Source: Isoetes taiwanensis (Eukaryota > Streptophyta > Lycopodiopsida > Isoetales > Isoetaceae). Taken from it: a DNA stretch of 64,000 nucleotides. The notes beneath the pieces were generated by a model. That model was not told the DNA's origin. It made no database searches and saw nothing but the letters and a program-made list of their open reading frames with translations. Both the position numbers and the translations under genes were made by a program. Every line of letters starts with the position of its first letter. Position 1 is the first letter of the stretch. The DNA is taken from contig JAJEKV010000011.1 in assembly GCA_021234155.1 (NCBI GenBank), positions 21,408,677 to 21,472,676 of the forward strand, in the 5' to 3' direction. This document shows, in pieces, positions 46,910 through 57,995 of this stretch.

Positions 46910-48010
46910 CCCATGATTATCTTTTGGTTATTCAAATCCTGACCGGGTATTATAGTTTGTTTTCAACTCATTGATTGATCCCATCATAGCTATTCTCAGG
47001 AAAAGGCCAAGACATTCCTGTGTTTGGTGGTCTCTGCACAAGTCGATTGCCTGTCATCTGTTTGCTTCTTGACCTGATCCTTTTTTAACCGACCTGTTTC
47101 ATGGAGTGCCCTGTTCTGTAGACTCGGACTCAGATTTAGCCCTGATTTTGCAACCCTGGAGAAAATTTTTAGCCCTGTTTTTAGCTGGAAGCATGCCGTT
47201 TCTTCGTGTCCTGGCCGCTGATCCTCGCCTCACCTGCCTGCTCCGGTTGCCTCGCCATGCCACTTCTCGACTTGTTCTTGCCCCTTCTCACATCGGCCGC
47301 CTTCCTCTGCCGCCTTGCATCTCGGTGGTATTCTCAAACCGAACCACCTCTTTTTGCCTTGTAAAAACTTAATAAGCTTTTTTACTTACCTCATGGTATA
47401 CGAGGATTGCCACATTTTATTGTATAGTCTTCCTAAAATAAGATAAAATAAGAGACATGATGAAATTGAAACTTTGCATCATAGTGCGCCCATCTGTGAA
47501 CGAAACTGGCCTATTTGTTCGAGGTTATTTTAAGTTTTTTTCTTGGTCTTATCTGAGATTGCTTGGATTGGTCGAGGCTAACCTACATTACACATTACTT
47601 CATACCACATATACTTCATACCACTTAACCTAGCATAACTTATTAACGTTTATCATACAACCCTTAACTAAGGTGTTACTATTGTAACTATTTTTCTATT
47701 CTATGTTTTTGTAACTAAGGTGTTATTTTCTTAACCCATAACTAAGGTTTCCATGTTAAGGTTTCTATTCTATTCTTAAAGTTGCTAGACGGAGCAATAG
47801 TTGCTTACCATGGTTGGTGCACGTTAGAAATTGTTTCAGAGCTGGAATGTGCATAATATGTGATCTTACAGCGGGATGTTCTGTCACTCAGCTGCTAGGC
47901 TTCTTACATTTTATGTGTGCAACCACTGTCTCTTTGCCCTGCTCAACGGTTTTTATTTTAGCTGCAAAGTTTCAATTCTTGTCCATGGCTACCCGTAGTA
48001 TTTCTAGAAA
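46905..48010 (+). repeat. Array module C fragment fused to the LTR
   Basis: Runs from aggttcccatgattatc through C to the start of A (ctacccgtagtatttctaga) and ends at about 48010. It is the last array piece in the window. A small deletion (cttttcataacattcac missing) distinguishes it from other C copies. Confidence 0.8.
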
Positions 48011-48214
48011 CCAACAAGCGCCATAACCAAAGATCCAAAAATAGAAAAAACTCTCAAGAAACTACGCCAAACTTCGTCAGGGAGTAGCAACAGTGGATTC
48101 AAGGCCAGCGCCAGCAAAAAAGGCAATGGGCGCCATAGCTGAAGTTAGAAGAACAGAGACGCCATCGCCGGACTTCGACGACAACAGGAAAAAGGTTTTG
48201 CTGACATAAAAAAT

Positions 48215-48265
48215 GAACCTTTTATACCTCTGCCACGTGGCGAACACGTGGCGGACGAAATTGCA
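48215..48265. promoter_or_regulatory. Paired CACGTG (G-box) motifs
   Basis: gccacgtggc and acacgtggcgg lie within 25 bases, after a ttttatacc TATA-like word. G-boxes bind bHLH/bZIP factors in plants. No gene is attached here, so a regulatory role is only a possibility. Confidence 0.3.
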
Positions 48266-48287
48266 TGTTCTTGACGTTTACGTCGGG

Positions 48288-48395
48288 TAATGGCCGCGAC
48301 TGGCCATTTCAGGTTATAACTGCCTGGCGGCGTCTGGCCGACGCCTGGCCCGCCGCCAGGCCATTATAATCCGAAATGGCCAGTCTCGGCCATTA
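48288..48395. other. GC-rich 108-bp palindrome
   Basis: Arms: taatggccgcgactggccat and cctggcggcg on the left; cgccgccagg and aatggccagtctcggccatt on the right. They pair through nearly the whole length around a short tctggccgacgcctggcc loop that can itself fold. GC content is far above its surroundings. It could be an inverted-repeat element or a precursor-like RNA hairpin. Confidence 0.65.
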
Positions 48396-48399
48396 CTCC

Positions 48400-49240
48400 C
48401 TCCTTAATCTCAGGTCGAGAGCACCACAAGGTGCAATTGCAGCTAAAGTATATGTGAATTTGCCCCTTCAATGATTATTTCACTGGTACGATTTTGCAGG
48501 AACCCCATCAGATTCGCTTTCGGCACTATTTCTCTCTGCCTTTAACATTAATAAACATTTTAAGCCCTTTACAATGTTCATTAAACAAAGTCTTGTCAAG
48601 AACTAAACAGCCCCAAATGGGAACATCCCTAAGTGGGCTTCAGCATGCATTCACATTCCTTGGGATACTTTACCAATTCGTTCTAAAAAATATACTCGCC
48701 AATTTATGACGGGGAAGTAACCTTATCATTGCCTCTAATTAGTTTCACCTCTGCATCATAAGCCTCTAATTAGTTTCACCTCTGCATCATAAGCCTGAAC
48801 TATTTTGTGCTTAAGATTCGGAAGATCTCCCATATGTTTCTGGCCTCTATGGCATCAGCTCATAGTTTTACTTAAATTTTGACATCTGATTAACTCCATT
48901 GATGCAACATTCTGGGGGCGAATATGATTGAGAAACACAGCCTGAGTATGCACAAGAAAGGGTATCATGCTACAGCAGATGCGAAGGCGCCCAAAATGTA
49001 GTCTGTCTTCAGTGCAAATCCTTTCTCCAAATGGTGCTAGAAATTTTAAAGTGAGGTTGTGTATATCTCGCTCGCATTTTGCCAAGCGTATTTGAAGAAA
49101 GTAATAAAGTCACCGCTGCAAATGCTTCGCAATACATTTGTATTTTTTGGCATGTTCAAGCCGTTTTCAATAGCCTTACGTTAATGCAAAGCCCTTCTAG
49201 CCTAATTTCAACCTGATTGGACCGTTTCAAAAGTCAACTG
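48400..49240. other. Intergenic with a 31-bp tandem duplication
   Basis: No gene supported. Two identical 31-base units (gcctctaattagtttcacct and on) occupy 48731-48761 and 48762-48792. Confidence 0.6.
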
Positions 49241-49699
49241 TGTACAGAATATATTTACTATTGTCTGAGATAATTGTTCTGGAGAGCAATCTCATCACCT
49301 ATTGAAATTAAATATAATGCATATGGCAGGAAAACAAGAATCTTATATATTCATACATAATTGAATAGATAATGGAATCATATATTCATGTATGAATATG
49401 AGAATACATATCTGTCTTGAAACAATTGCAGACTAGAAAGGCTCCCCCGTAGTTGTGCAATGCTTGAGTTGAATGTGTTTGAATATGGAAAATAGGACAG
49501 TTTATGTAAGCAGGTGAAAGGGCATATGAAAGGTCATGAGGGCATGTCTATTGGGAAAGGACATGGCTTATGGAAAAGATATGACTATTGGTCATGGATC
49601 AATGAGGTGGACAAGCCTATGTGGCTTAGGGGATGACGTGGCAATAATGTGCGTTGGAATAGAGGCAACGGATAACTCACAGATCCTATTCCGTTAACA
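49241..49699 (-). repeat. Probable 3' LTR of a minus-strand copia element
   Basis: On the minus strand it starts TGTTAACGGAATAGG directly after a polypurine run (aagggggag) and the pol stop codon, as a 3' LTR should. The far end is inferred near 49241 (ctgtaca), giving about 459 bp. The left boundary is less certain. Confidence 0.55.
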
Positions 49700-50266
49700 C
49701 TCCCCCTTAGCCGATGCCTGTCGGAGTGTCTTCTATGTTGAGGCTTTGTCGGCATAGAATAAATTTGTCAGTTGGTAGAGGTTTTGTAAGAAAATCTGCT
49801 ACCATATCGTCAGTGGGGCAATATTGAAGTTGAATCTTCTTCTCAAGAATGTTTTCTCGTACAAAGTGGTACTGGATCTCAATATGTTTTGATCTAGCAT
49901 TGATTCTTGGTTGTGTTGCCATGCTGATGCAACTTGTGCTATCAGTCTTGATTAACACTGGTCCTTGTGAAGGTATCATGATGTCTTCAAGTAATCAGAG
50001 CCATATAGCTTCTTTTGTGGCTTGGCAAATAGCTATATATTCTGCTTCAGCACTTGATAAGGAAATTGTAGGCTGCTTTTTACTACACCAGGAGATGGTG
50101 CTTTTTCCAAGTTAAAAACAATATCCAGTTGTGGACTTGCGAATTTCAACATCACTTGCATAAGAAGCATCACTATATCCTGTAAGTATGAGCGAACCAC
50201 CTTGTAATGTAAGTTCAAAGTCAGGGGTGCCAGAAAGATAGCGAAGAATTCTCTTCACTGCAGCCC
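49700..50266 (-). pseudogene. Copia pol C-terminal fragment (RT end and RNase H), truncated
   Basis: Minus-strand translation gives AAVKRILRYLSGTPDFEL, GYSDASYASDVEIRKSTTGY, AEAEYIAICQATKEAIWL, SKHIEIQYHFVRE and DMVADFLTKPL. This is the Ty1/copia RNase H region in order, ending one codon before a polypurine tract. RNase H removes the RNA strand during reverse transcription. There are in-frame stops and at least one frame change. The upstream part is cut off exactly where the gypsy 5' LTR starts at 50267, so the gypsy element inserted into this copia copy; its remainder should lie beyond the window. Confidence 0.85.
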
Positions 50267-51907
50267 TGTGACATTCCAGGGGAATATACGCCATAATTAC
50301 GTATATTCCTGGACCCGTCACTATACAAGTCTACCCTTGTAGCCTTGTATACCTTAGGAAGTGGCAATGGGTGCACATCTAAGTTAAATGCTTAACTTAG
50401 ATAACCTTAGGATAAGGCCCATTTCCACATGGCCTTATCCCATTGGGCAATCGCCACACGGCCCCACCCCATTGGTGCCCCGTGGCATCCCATGTGGACC
50501 CTAACTTATATTAGCACAAACCCTAACCCTAGACCTCTTTTCCTGACCCTAGCACCCTGAGACTCATCTACGCACTCGAAACTCCGTTTCGAGCACCATT
50601 TGCTGTGGCATAGGCTAGTGCAGCAGCCCCCGGAGAGTGGATTCGATCTTGGAGCAAGTGCAGCTTCGACCAATTTGAAGACCATGGAGACGCCAGGGTT
50701 TGGAGGGAATGCTTCTGGAGCAGGTATGTGGAGTAGTGCTCTTGGTAGATCATCTGGAAGTTAGCACTCCAGATGGGTTAGTATTTCGTAGCTAGTAGAG
50801 CCATCCTAGAACCCTTATTCAACATCTTGAACCCTAATCAAGGAACCCTCACTGTAAGTTAGATGTGTATGATCAGGTTAAGATGTTCTTACTATGATTA
50901 TCGTGATACGATGCTATGCGATGTTGGTTGATCATGTTTGCTCCTCTTGTATTGGGAAAGGGGGTAGAGACCTAGGGCCATATGTAGTATGCTCCTAGTT
51001 TAGATCCCTTAGTTCCTATTAGTTGCAGCCTGTGCATAAGAGCCCACCGGGCTATTGGGGCTATGATGCGACTCAGCACTACACAATGGGGCTAGAGGCA
51101 ATACGGATGGGGGATCCCTGCTGAGCGTGGCTACTGGGGATCCCATAGCAGGCTAGGCCTATGGTCGGTCACTTTGTGTGGGCCGGGCATGGGTCCGACA
51201 CCTCTTGGGGCAATCGTGTCGCCCTGCCTCTCAGGAGTTGCAAGTGTTGGCTTGGCTCCTATTTTGGGGGGTTAAGTCGGGTACGAATCGTATGTCGCCA
51301 CGGTTCTCTAGCCGCCTGTGGAACCTCTAGACCCCGGGAAGGGGAGATGCAACCCTTCCTGCCTCGACAGACCGGGGAGATGCAACCTGGAGTAGTCCCG
51401 ATGGGTGATACCATGGGATTGCGTATTCGGAAGGCTAGAGTCATGCCAGAGCCCGATCTAGCTCATTCTACAAAGTATGCACAGGAGGGGCAGATGGAGT
51501 GGTCAACCCTAGCCATTGTCTATAGCCAGCCCCGCCATTGTTATGACTCGGTCTGCTCTATCTTGAGGCCTAGCCAAGTCAGTCACCTTCCTTATGAGTC
51601 GGAGCCATGGGTAGGAGCTCTCATGTTTTATGGCATATGATTATCTTCTTTGTAGTTGTGGATATGTGGATGGGCTACCCTTCGCAGTAGTATGATGTAT
51701 TGTTATTGCTAGTTCTGATGTTGTTATGCTTCCGCTGTGATAGGGGCCCATAGGGGAAGGGCACGCAAGACACCTTCGTGTCCCCTTCCCGCACTAGAGT
51801 CATCTCAGAGTGCGGGATAGACGGAGGGCCCGTGCGGTCGAGGACCGGATGGGTATTTCCTGCGGATTGTACGGTCGGGTGCCGTATATTTAGCAGGGAG
51901 CGTCACA
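50267..51907 (+). repeat. 5' LTR of the chromovirus-like Ty3/gypsy element
   Basis: 1,641 bp, beginning TGTGACATTCC and ending GGAGCGTCACA, with complementary TGTGAC/GTCACA ends. It cuts a copia RNase H frame on the left and is followed by a primer-binding site. The matching 3' LTR lies beyond 64000. Open frames inside it (51161-51640 and others) have no recognisable product. Confidence 0.75.
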
Positions 51908-51908
51908 A

Positions 51909-51920
51909 TGGTATTAGAGC
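51909..51920 (+). other. Primer-binding site, one mismatch to initiator tRNA-Met
   Basis: TGGTATTAGAGC, one base from the standard TGGTATCAGAGC, 1 base after the LTR. Confidence 0.7.
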
Positions 51921-52683
51921 GATATTCTTGGTTGACCAAGAACTAGCACTGACCATGTCCCTGAAAGTAGTCTAACAGGCCTAATAGGGTGTGAAATGAA
52001 AAATTTCCACCATGGAACCTCGAAAATAGGGGAAACATTTTTCTCCTATGTAGTGGGTCTGTAAGAATAGGCTAAGTTATTAGATGAGGAAAAGAATGAG
52101 TCAAATTAACATTCTAGTAAATTTGAAGTGAAATTTATGCATCACCATCAAATTTCACTTAATATGGGTTGAAGAATCATGCAATCCGAGAACTGGGTGA
52201 AAAATGGCGCAAATTCATAATTAACACTTCAAACTATTAGGAAAAATTTGAAATTATAGTATAATACAGTATTAAGTATATATATTAATAATTAAATATA
52301 TAGTAATAATTAGCTATATTGGAGTAATTAATAAGGGGGGGCTAATTATTAGACCTATTAATGGTAGGGGAATATTCTCTAGAGCATCTTCCTTTTTAAA
52401 TATCTTCTTGCCACCTCATTTCCCCCCAACCTTGCCTACACACCTTCTCTCTCTTGATCAGCCTTACGTCATCAGTTTCCCTATCCGTAAGATATGGCGA
52501 GAACGAAACAAACATACAGGAAGTATAGCCCAAGGCAGACCCCCTCGATGGCGGCAGCAGCAGCTGGAGGCCACGGCAAGCAGTTGTGCTAAAAGATAGT
52601 AAATTCTTAGAATTTGCCTAGAAACCCAGTTTAGAAGTCAATTTCAGCAAAGAATCATCTAAAAATGGCAACTTCTGACCAAA

Positions 52684-52950
52684 CCGGGTTGATCCACGCA
52701 AAATGCGTCTGCGTTCGCGACGCAGGGCCTATTTGCGTGAATCAACCCGATTAGCTCAAATTGACACTTTTAGATGTCCATTTTGCTTGAAATAAGTTGC
52801 TAGCTAGGTTAGAATTGATCCAATTAGGCATGTTAGCATCTTAGAACCCCTAGAAATGCCCAATCCTCTCCCAAATCGGCCAAACCGGGATGATCCGCGC
52901 AAAATTGCCCTGCGTTCGCAACGCAGAGCCTATTTGCGCAAATCGACCCG
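52684..52950 (+). other. Two related leader hairpins of the gypsy element
   Basis: 52685-52750 and 52886-52950 are related sequences. Each is itself a palindrome: cgggttgatccacgcaaaa with tttgcgtgaatcaacccga, and an inner ctgcgt/acgcag stem. They lie in the leader after the primer site. Such stems could act in RNA packaging or dimerisation, which is inference only. Confidence 0.55.
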
Positions 52951-53248
52951 AGTTGCCTCGTTTTGGCCAGGATTGACCAAATTTGACCCAACAAACTGCC
53001 ACATAGTGTTTGTTGCCTTGTTTTGCTTAGATTTGCACTTCATGGTAGCTCATTTGGACATCCATAGCCTTAGAACAAAAGTCTGTTCCATCAAGAACCC
53101 TTGTGCACAGAACCCGAGGCTGACCATAGTCAATAAAAGGGGCCTCATTTGCCATTTTCCCTTCACCAAAACTGCTCTTGTCATCTTAGGCGATTTTCCA
53201 AGCTCTCATCAATCTTTCCAAACCATTTTCTATACCTATCTCTGCTCA

Positions 53249-54760
53249 ATGGCGCCCAGTAGCTTTGTCCGATGGTATGATGCTGCCAACCATATCCGTG
53301 ATTTCCCTGCTGAACAAGCCTTCCATGTGTTCGATCATCTCTTTGATCTTCATGCAACATTGACCAGAAACCCCTTCTACACTGACATCATCTGCCAATA
53401 TGATCAGCTGATCCTACCCTGGGAAGTTAGCTTGCCGCCTAGGGGAGGGAAATGGGTATCCCTAGATTCGCTTAGCCAAGCCTTAGGGGGAGGATCCAAG
53501 CGCAAGAACAAGATGTGGGATAGGACAAGAACCATGCCCGACTACATGACCTGCAAGCACAATAGGCATAGATATCTCTCAGCCCATGTAGCCCTCGCTC
53601 TATTCATGTAGTATAAGGCAATCAACAAGGTGGGGGGGCCCTCAATTTAGCCTTTGGACCTAGCGCCACTCGACACTCGAAGGGAGCAAAGCCACATTCA
53701 CGAGATTGAGTCATCGGAGTACATGTACCATGGCATGACATCAGGGACACCAGCACTGCAGATCGAGCAAGACTACGAGCAGCTAGGGGAAGAAAACCCA
53801 GGTTGGGAAAGCAGAGAGGCGATGAGGATGGAGAGGCGAATAGCCAGACATGATGACGAAATCAGGCGGGCCTATGAACCACCAATCGGCATCACAGCCC
53901 TATCACCAATAGTCATCGATGGAGAGGAGTACATCTTGGCAAACGACATCCTCAACCTTCCTTACTGCCAAGAAGAAGGGCTCAGAATCAACGAGCTCTT
54001 AGGCTTGATGGCAAAAGAGCAGCACAATGATTTCATCGACTACTTCTATCAGGAAATCCCAAGGGAGCTAGCAGAGCGACACTTATACGCCGGGGAGACA
54101 ATGTCAGATATAGCAGCCTATGAGCAGATAAGGGAGATGTATCGGCAACAGGAACCAATTATCCCAGAGGAGGAGTTTCAAGAAATACAAAACAGATTGT
54201 ACAAACCAAGAAGAGGCCCAAGCTCTAGCCGAACAGTTCGTTCTAGGAGTATGCGGGAGGCATCCAGTAGCATCAACCTGGAGAGCGAAACTACCATGTG
54301 GAGGGACCATGAAGACCTCTTGGCATTAGACGCCTACGGCGAAGCAGCTAATAGAAGAGGCACAGGTTCGAAGGCCATAGAAAAGGGTAAGGCACTCTGA
54401 TACTATCTTCCCGCTTTCAACCAAGGGCAGATGGTAGTTTTTTACAAGGAGTTCAGCCCACGAGGAGAAGAGTCGGTGGCGCTCCTCATAGCACTCTCTG
54501 GCTTCGGGCAGCACGCCAAACTAGATCCCGTAACGGATCATATCATCCTCTTCAAGAGATCCGTGGCACTCCACTGCCTCGACTTCGGCAGGGGCCACTT
54601 CAGGGACGCAACATTGACGGTAATGGCGGCAATGGCACCTGAACTCCCTGTGGCTCGAGCACTCGAAGGGGGATCAAATATTTCGCGGAACGTCGACAAA
54701 GGACTTCGACTCACGGATGTCAAGAACTTCTTCAAGTCGATCAAGGGGCATCGAAGATGA
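53249..54760 (+). pseudogene. Unidentified extra reading frame upstream of gag (about 500 codons, three in-frame stops)
   Basis: One frame is readable from ATG 53249 (MAPSSFVRWYDAANHIRDF) to TGA 54760 (FFKSIKGHRR). It is broken only by TAG at 53609, TAG at 53648 and TGA at 54398, with no frameshift. It is open leftwards to 52856, but that stretch includes a leader hairpin, so 53249 is preferred. The middle is acidic and helical-looking (HDDEIRRAYEPP, IDGEEYILANDILNLPY, REMYRQQEPIIPEEEFQ). A basic patch KPRRGPSSSRTVRSRSMR precedes a last globular-looking part (MVVFYKEFSP to RRCHR-like end). No gag, protease, RT or envelope motif and no membrane segment is seen. Its place between primer site and gag recalls the extra ORF1 of Ogre/Tat elements. 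Function unknown. Confidence 0.55.
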
Positions 54761-54985
54761 AAAATTTCTGTTTTTACTTATCTTTTAAATTGTATTGAAT
54801 GTCTTCACTTCTAAGTATTGTCATGTACCTTATAAAATGTATCTCTTATATATTAATTGATATATATTGTCCTTGACTATAACTGGAGTTTTGATATGAT
54901 TTCTTTTGTACCTAACAATAAGTGACTTGTAAATAAAGATGAATAATGTATAACTTAAATAATAAGCATTGACGACCAATACTTG
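54761..54985 (+). other. AT-rich spacer before gag, possible splice acceptor
   Basis: Non-coding spacer of about 220 bases. It ends in acttgcag at about 54982-54989, which resembles a splice acceptor just as the gag frame opens. This is a possibility only; no matching donor was identified. Confidence 0.3.
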
Positions 54986-55143
54986 CAGCAAGGAACATCG
55001 GCTCAGGGTCTCAAGGCCAGGGACGGCAGCACCAATGGGTACCTAGAAATTTGTTTGGGCGAGAACAAGACGACAACAACGAGGAAATGACAGTGGAGAC
55101 AGTGAATGCAAGGCTCACGCAGATGAGAAACCAGATGCATAAC
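54986..55143 (+). CDS. Gypsy gag, N-terminal fragment (left of nested insertion)
   Basis: The frame reads HQWVPRNLFGREQDDNNEE then ATG at 55086 with TVETVNARLTQMRNQMHN, and stops at the ATAAC target duplication. Sequence after the nested element (60459 onwards) continues in the same frame with [15 protein letters not shown]. This shows that the two halves were one gag before the insertion. The ATG at 55086 is the only in-frame Met seen. Gag forms the virus-like particle. Confidence 0.65.
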
Positions 55144-57602
55144 TGTAACGGTCCTGGCCACCTAATGGGTCCATATACCTATTTATGTATGTATATACAT
55201 ATTCATGGCATATATGCAGCATGAGATTAGGGTTTTATCTCTTTAGAGAAAGGATTGTTGCAGAGCATGAAGGTAGGGAGCAATTCTGGGCAGTTTTGGA
55301 GCCCGAAATTTGAAGCATCATATCTCGGCAACCCGAGATCCTTTTCAGGTGATTTTTCTTTTGTTGGAAAGGTCTTTAAGTAAGCTTTCCGGAATGGGTC
55401 TGATCAAGCCAAAACTCATCCGTATGCAAAAGTTATGACAGAAATAGTGATGCTGAGTCAGAATTGACTGCACTATGCCTATTCTTCGCAGCGGTTTGCC
55501 TCTTGGAGCTAGAAGACGATCTTTGGAGGCGCAATCAATTACAAGGGGTCCAGAGGTCTATGTGGAAAGAAATTATCAGGTGGGGTTTTGCTTTTGATCA
55601 ATTGAGGTGTGCTATGAGCTGCCATGATTAGTTTGCACATGATTTTTGCATGCAAATATGATAGATTATGAATTTGTTGGAGACTCATAAGGCTAGAGAA
55701 GAAAAATCAATGATTGGAAACATCCCTGTAAGGCTGATTTTAAGTCAAGAATGGCTGAATATTACATGAAGAGCACTGATTCAGCATGGAAACTTAAAAA
55801 AAAAGGCAGAATTAGATTGGATCTGGTCGGCACCGAGCTCTCCAACGCCATTTTGTGTTCATGTTATGTTTTTGTCATTTTGGTTTTGTGCTTTATTTTG
55901 TTGGTCTTGTATTTGCTGCCTTTCTCAATTTATTTGCATGTCCTAGTATGAAGCTAAGTCCTCATAGATGGAATTGGGTTGCATTCGAGCTTAGCAGCAG
56001 AGGAGATCGGAGCATGAAAAGCCGAAAGCGAGAATAATCATAATAGTAAGAATATGCATTGTTTGATAATTGTCTAACTATGGTAAAATTCTAAGGTTTG
56101 GGATAAAGTATCTTTCTTAGCTCATGGAGATGGGGCTAATGCTGAGAAGTAGTCTAGCACAGATGTAGAGCGTCAACGACCCCTCGGCATCAAGGATTTC
56201 AGCATCAAGTTCGCATGTGGATCTTGAAATAGGAATAACCGGTCATCTGACATCAAGGATTATTGAGATTGAGACGAGTCCACATTGGTACAAGGAGAGC
56301 CATGTGAAGCTTGGGGGTTACTAAATGTGACTATAGCATGAAGTACAGCTAGTCTGAGTGCGTAACTGTAAGTTTTCAAGTTGTTGCATTGTATTTTTAT
56401 CAAGAGCATCATAGCTAATGGATTCAAAGTATAAACGTTATGGAACGTTGTATTCCTCATGGGAAGATGGTTTCGAGGTAAGTTTTGCATTATAGAAGAT
56501 GTTAGTATCTTTCCTTGATCAGTAACGTATATAGGTATTGAAGCTACATCAATGACAGTCAGGCTCGTAACTTCCTCCACATGTTTGTATTGTGATCATG
56601 ATCTTCACCAATGAGTTAGCTACTTCGGCATGGTTAGGTTGTATGGGCAACCTCGACAAGGGCTAAGAGTATGATCTAGGCACATGTTTAATAAATATTG
56701 TAATGAACTTCACATGTCATGGTCTTTGCATTGCTCTACTGTTGTCTTGGTATTTGATTATGTCTATTGGAACCTCCGGGGTCGGGCTTCTAGGTTCGGT
56801 GGCCTAGGTTGCTCCGGCATGCTCATGTTCATCTGTGATTCTCTGTGGTTCTTGTGCTCTGTGACACCGGGCGTTAGTTCTCTGGCGGGGATTGCTACGT
56901 CGATCCAACTCTTGTGAAACCCCATGGTAAGAGGTCCTCAGTGCGGGACGTGGGCTGAGAGGGTATCGATACGAGGTTCACCCCACCACCGCTCTGAGGG
57001 GCTTGGAATGTGTCGGCTGGGCAACATCTTCTAGCGGGGCTTTGTATGTAGGCTGGCTGAGCTACCCATTGTCCCGGAGTTTGTTTATGATGGTTTGATA
57101 CTCTGGTTATGTTCTTTGCTCTTGATGTTCATGATGTTTTCTTTATTGTCATAGTCTAGCGTTGCACCATAGGTTCTTGTGTCTTTGAATTGTTATGTTT
57201 GCTATCCAAGATTCAGTATTTCCATGCATGCAGAGGCAGCCGGGGATCCCCACTTAGTCACGAGGACTAACCCGGTGAGTGCATGTGCAAAGTGAAAGAG
57301 CAAGGCGATGGCACCAGCGCTATTTGTTGTGGCTCATGGATGGGCAAGAAGCTTCTAGGATTGAGTTGCTAACATGGATGCTGTAACCATTGGGAATATG
57401 GATTCTTTGGATGTTAATGTTATTTGATTATATTGAGATATCAAGTATTTGCTCATTGAGTTTTGAGTGTGCAATTTAGCTGTGCAAGAGGAAGATTCAA
57501 TTCTTCACCATATTCAATTGTTTGTCATACCAACCTAGAATTAGCGTAGTATTGACAAGATCCCGAGTTGCCTAGAGGGTCAACTTCGGCGAGGCTAAAT
57601 CA
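55144..57602 (+). repeat. Left LTR of the nested element
   Basis: Near-identical to 57996-60453 over about 2.46 kb. Differences cluster in short spots, often at CAG/CTG. Short frames such as 55751-55951, repeated at 58599-58799, are not credible genes. Confidence 0.85.
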
Positions 57603-57607
57603 CGAGT

Positions 57608-57619
57608 TGGTATCAGAGC
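57608..57619 (+). other. Primer-binding site of the nested element
   Basis: TGGTATCAGAGC, about five bases after the left LTR; complementary to initiator tRNA-Met. Confidence 0.8.
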
Positions 57620-57995
57620 AATGTTGGATCTTTGGGAGTTGGCTTGTTTGGTTGTGGCACTGTGATGTTAATGATCTTTCTTTCAGAGACATCAAGAGAT
57701 GGTATCCTCAGAGGGATAAGCAATATCTAGAGGTGGTTAGCATGAAGATGCCAAGGCAAGCAAATTTTGACGATGTTGAAGGTAAGGTCTTTCTTGTGGC
57801 ATGTTCAGTAAGATGATAGCAATTGTAAGATGGTGCTGGTAAGATTGGAATATGATCGTGGTAGAGTAAATTGCTACACGAGCTGAAGTTTTGAGTTGAG
57901 TTGAGCTATGCTTGATCTGAGATTTGAATCAAGAAATGCTTCAGTAAATCTATCACGACCCATGAGGACATGGGTTAATTTTTAGAAGGCGAGAT

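Noticed and set aside
26668-48010. CRISPR-like or phage-like regular repeats
   Set aside because: Units are kilobases long and lie in plant nuclear-type sequence; no short regularly spaced repeats with unique spacers exist.
50267-51907. Protein genes in the gypsy LTR (for example 51161-51640)
   Set aside because: They lie within an LTR and have no recognisable motif.
52856-53248. Start of the upstream gypsy frame at 52856
   Set aside because: This stretch overlaps a leader hairpin and reads as structured RNA; the ATG at 53249 begins a more protein-like sequence.
53249-54760. Envelope-like protein in the gypsy element
   Set aside because: The frame lies upstream of gag, lacks signal peptide and membrane segments, and shows no envelope features.
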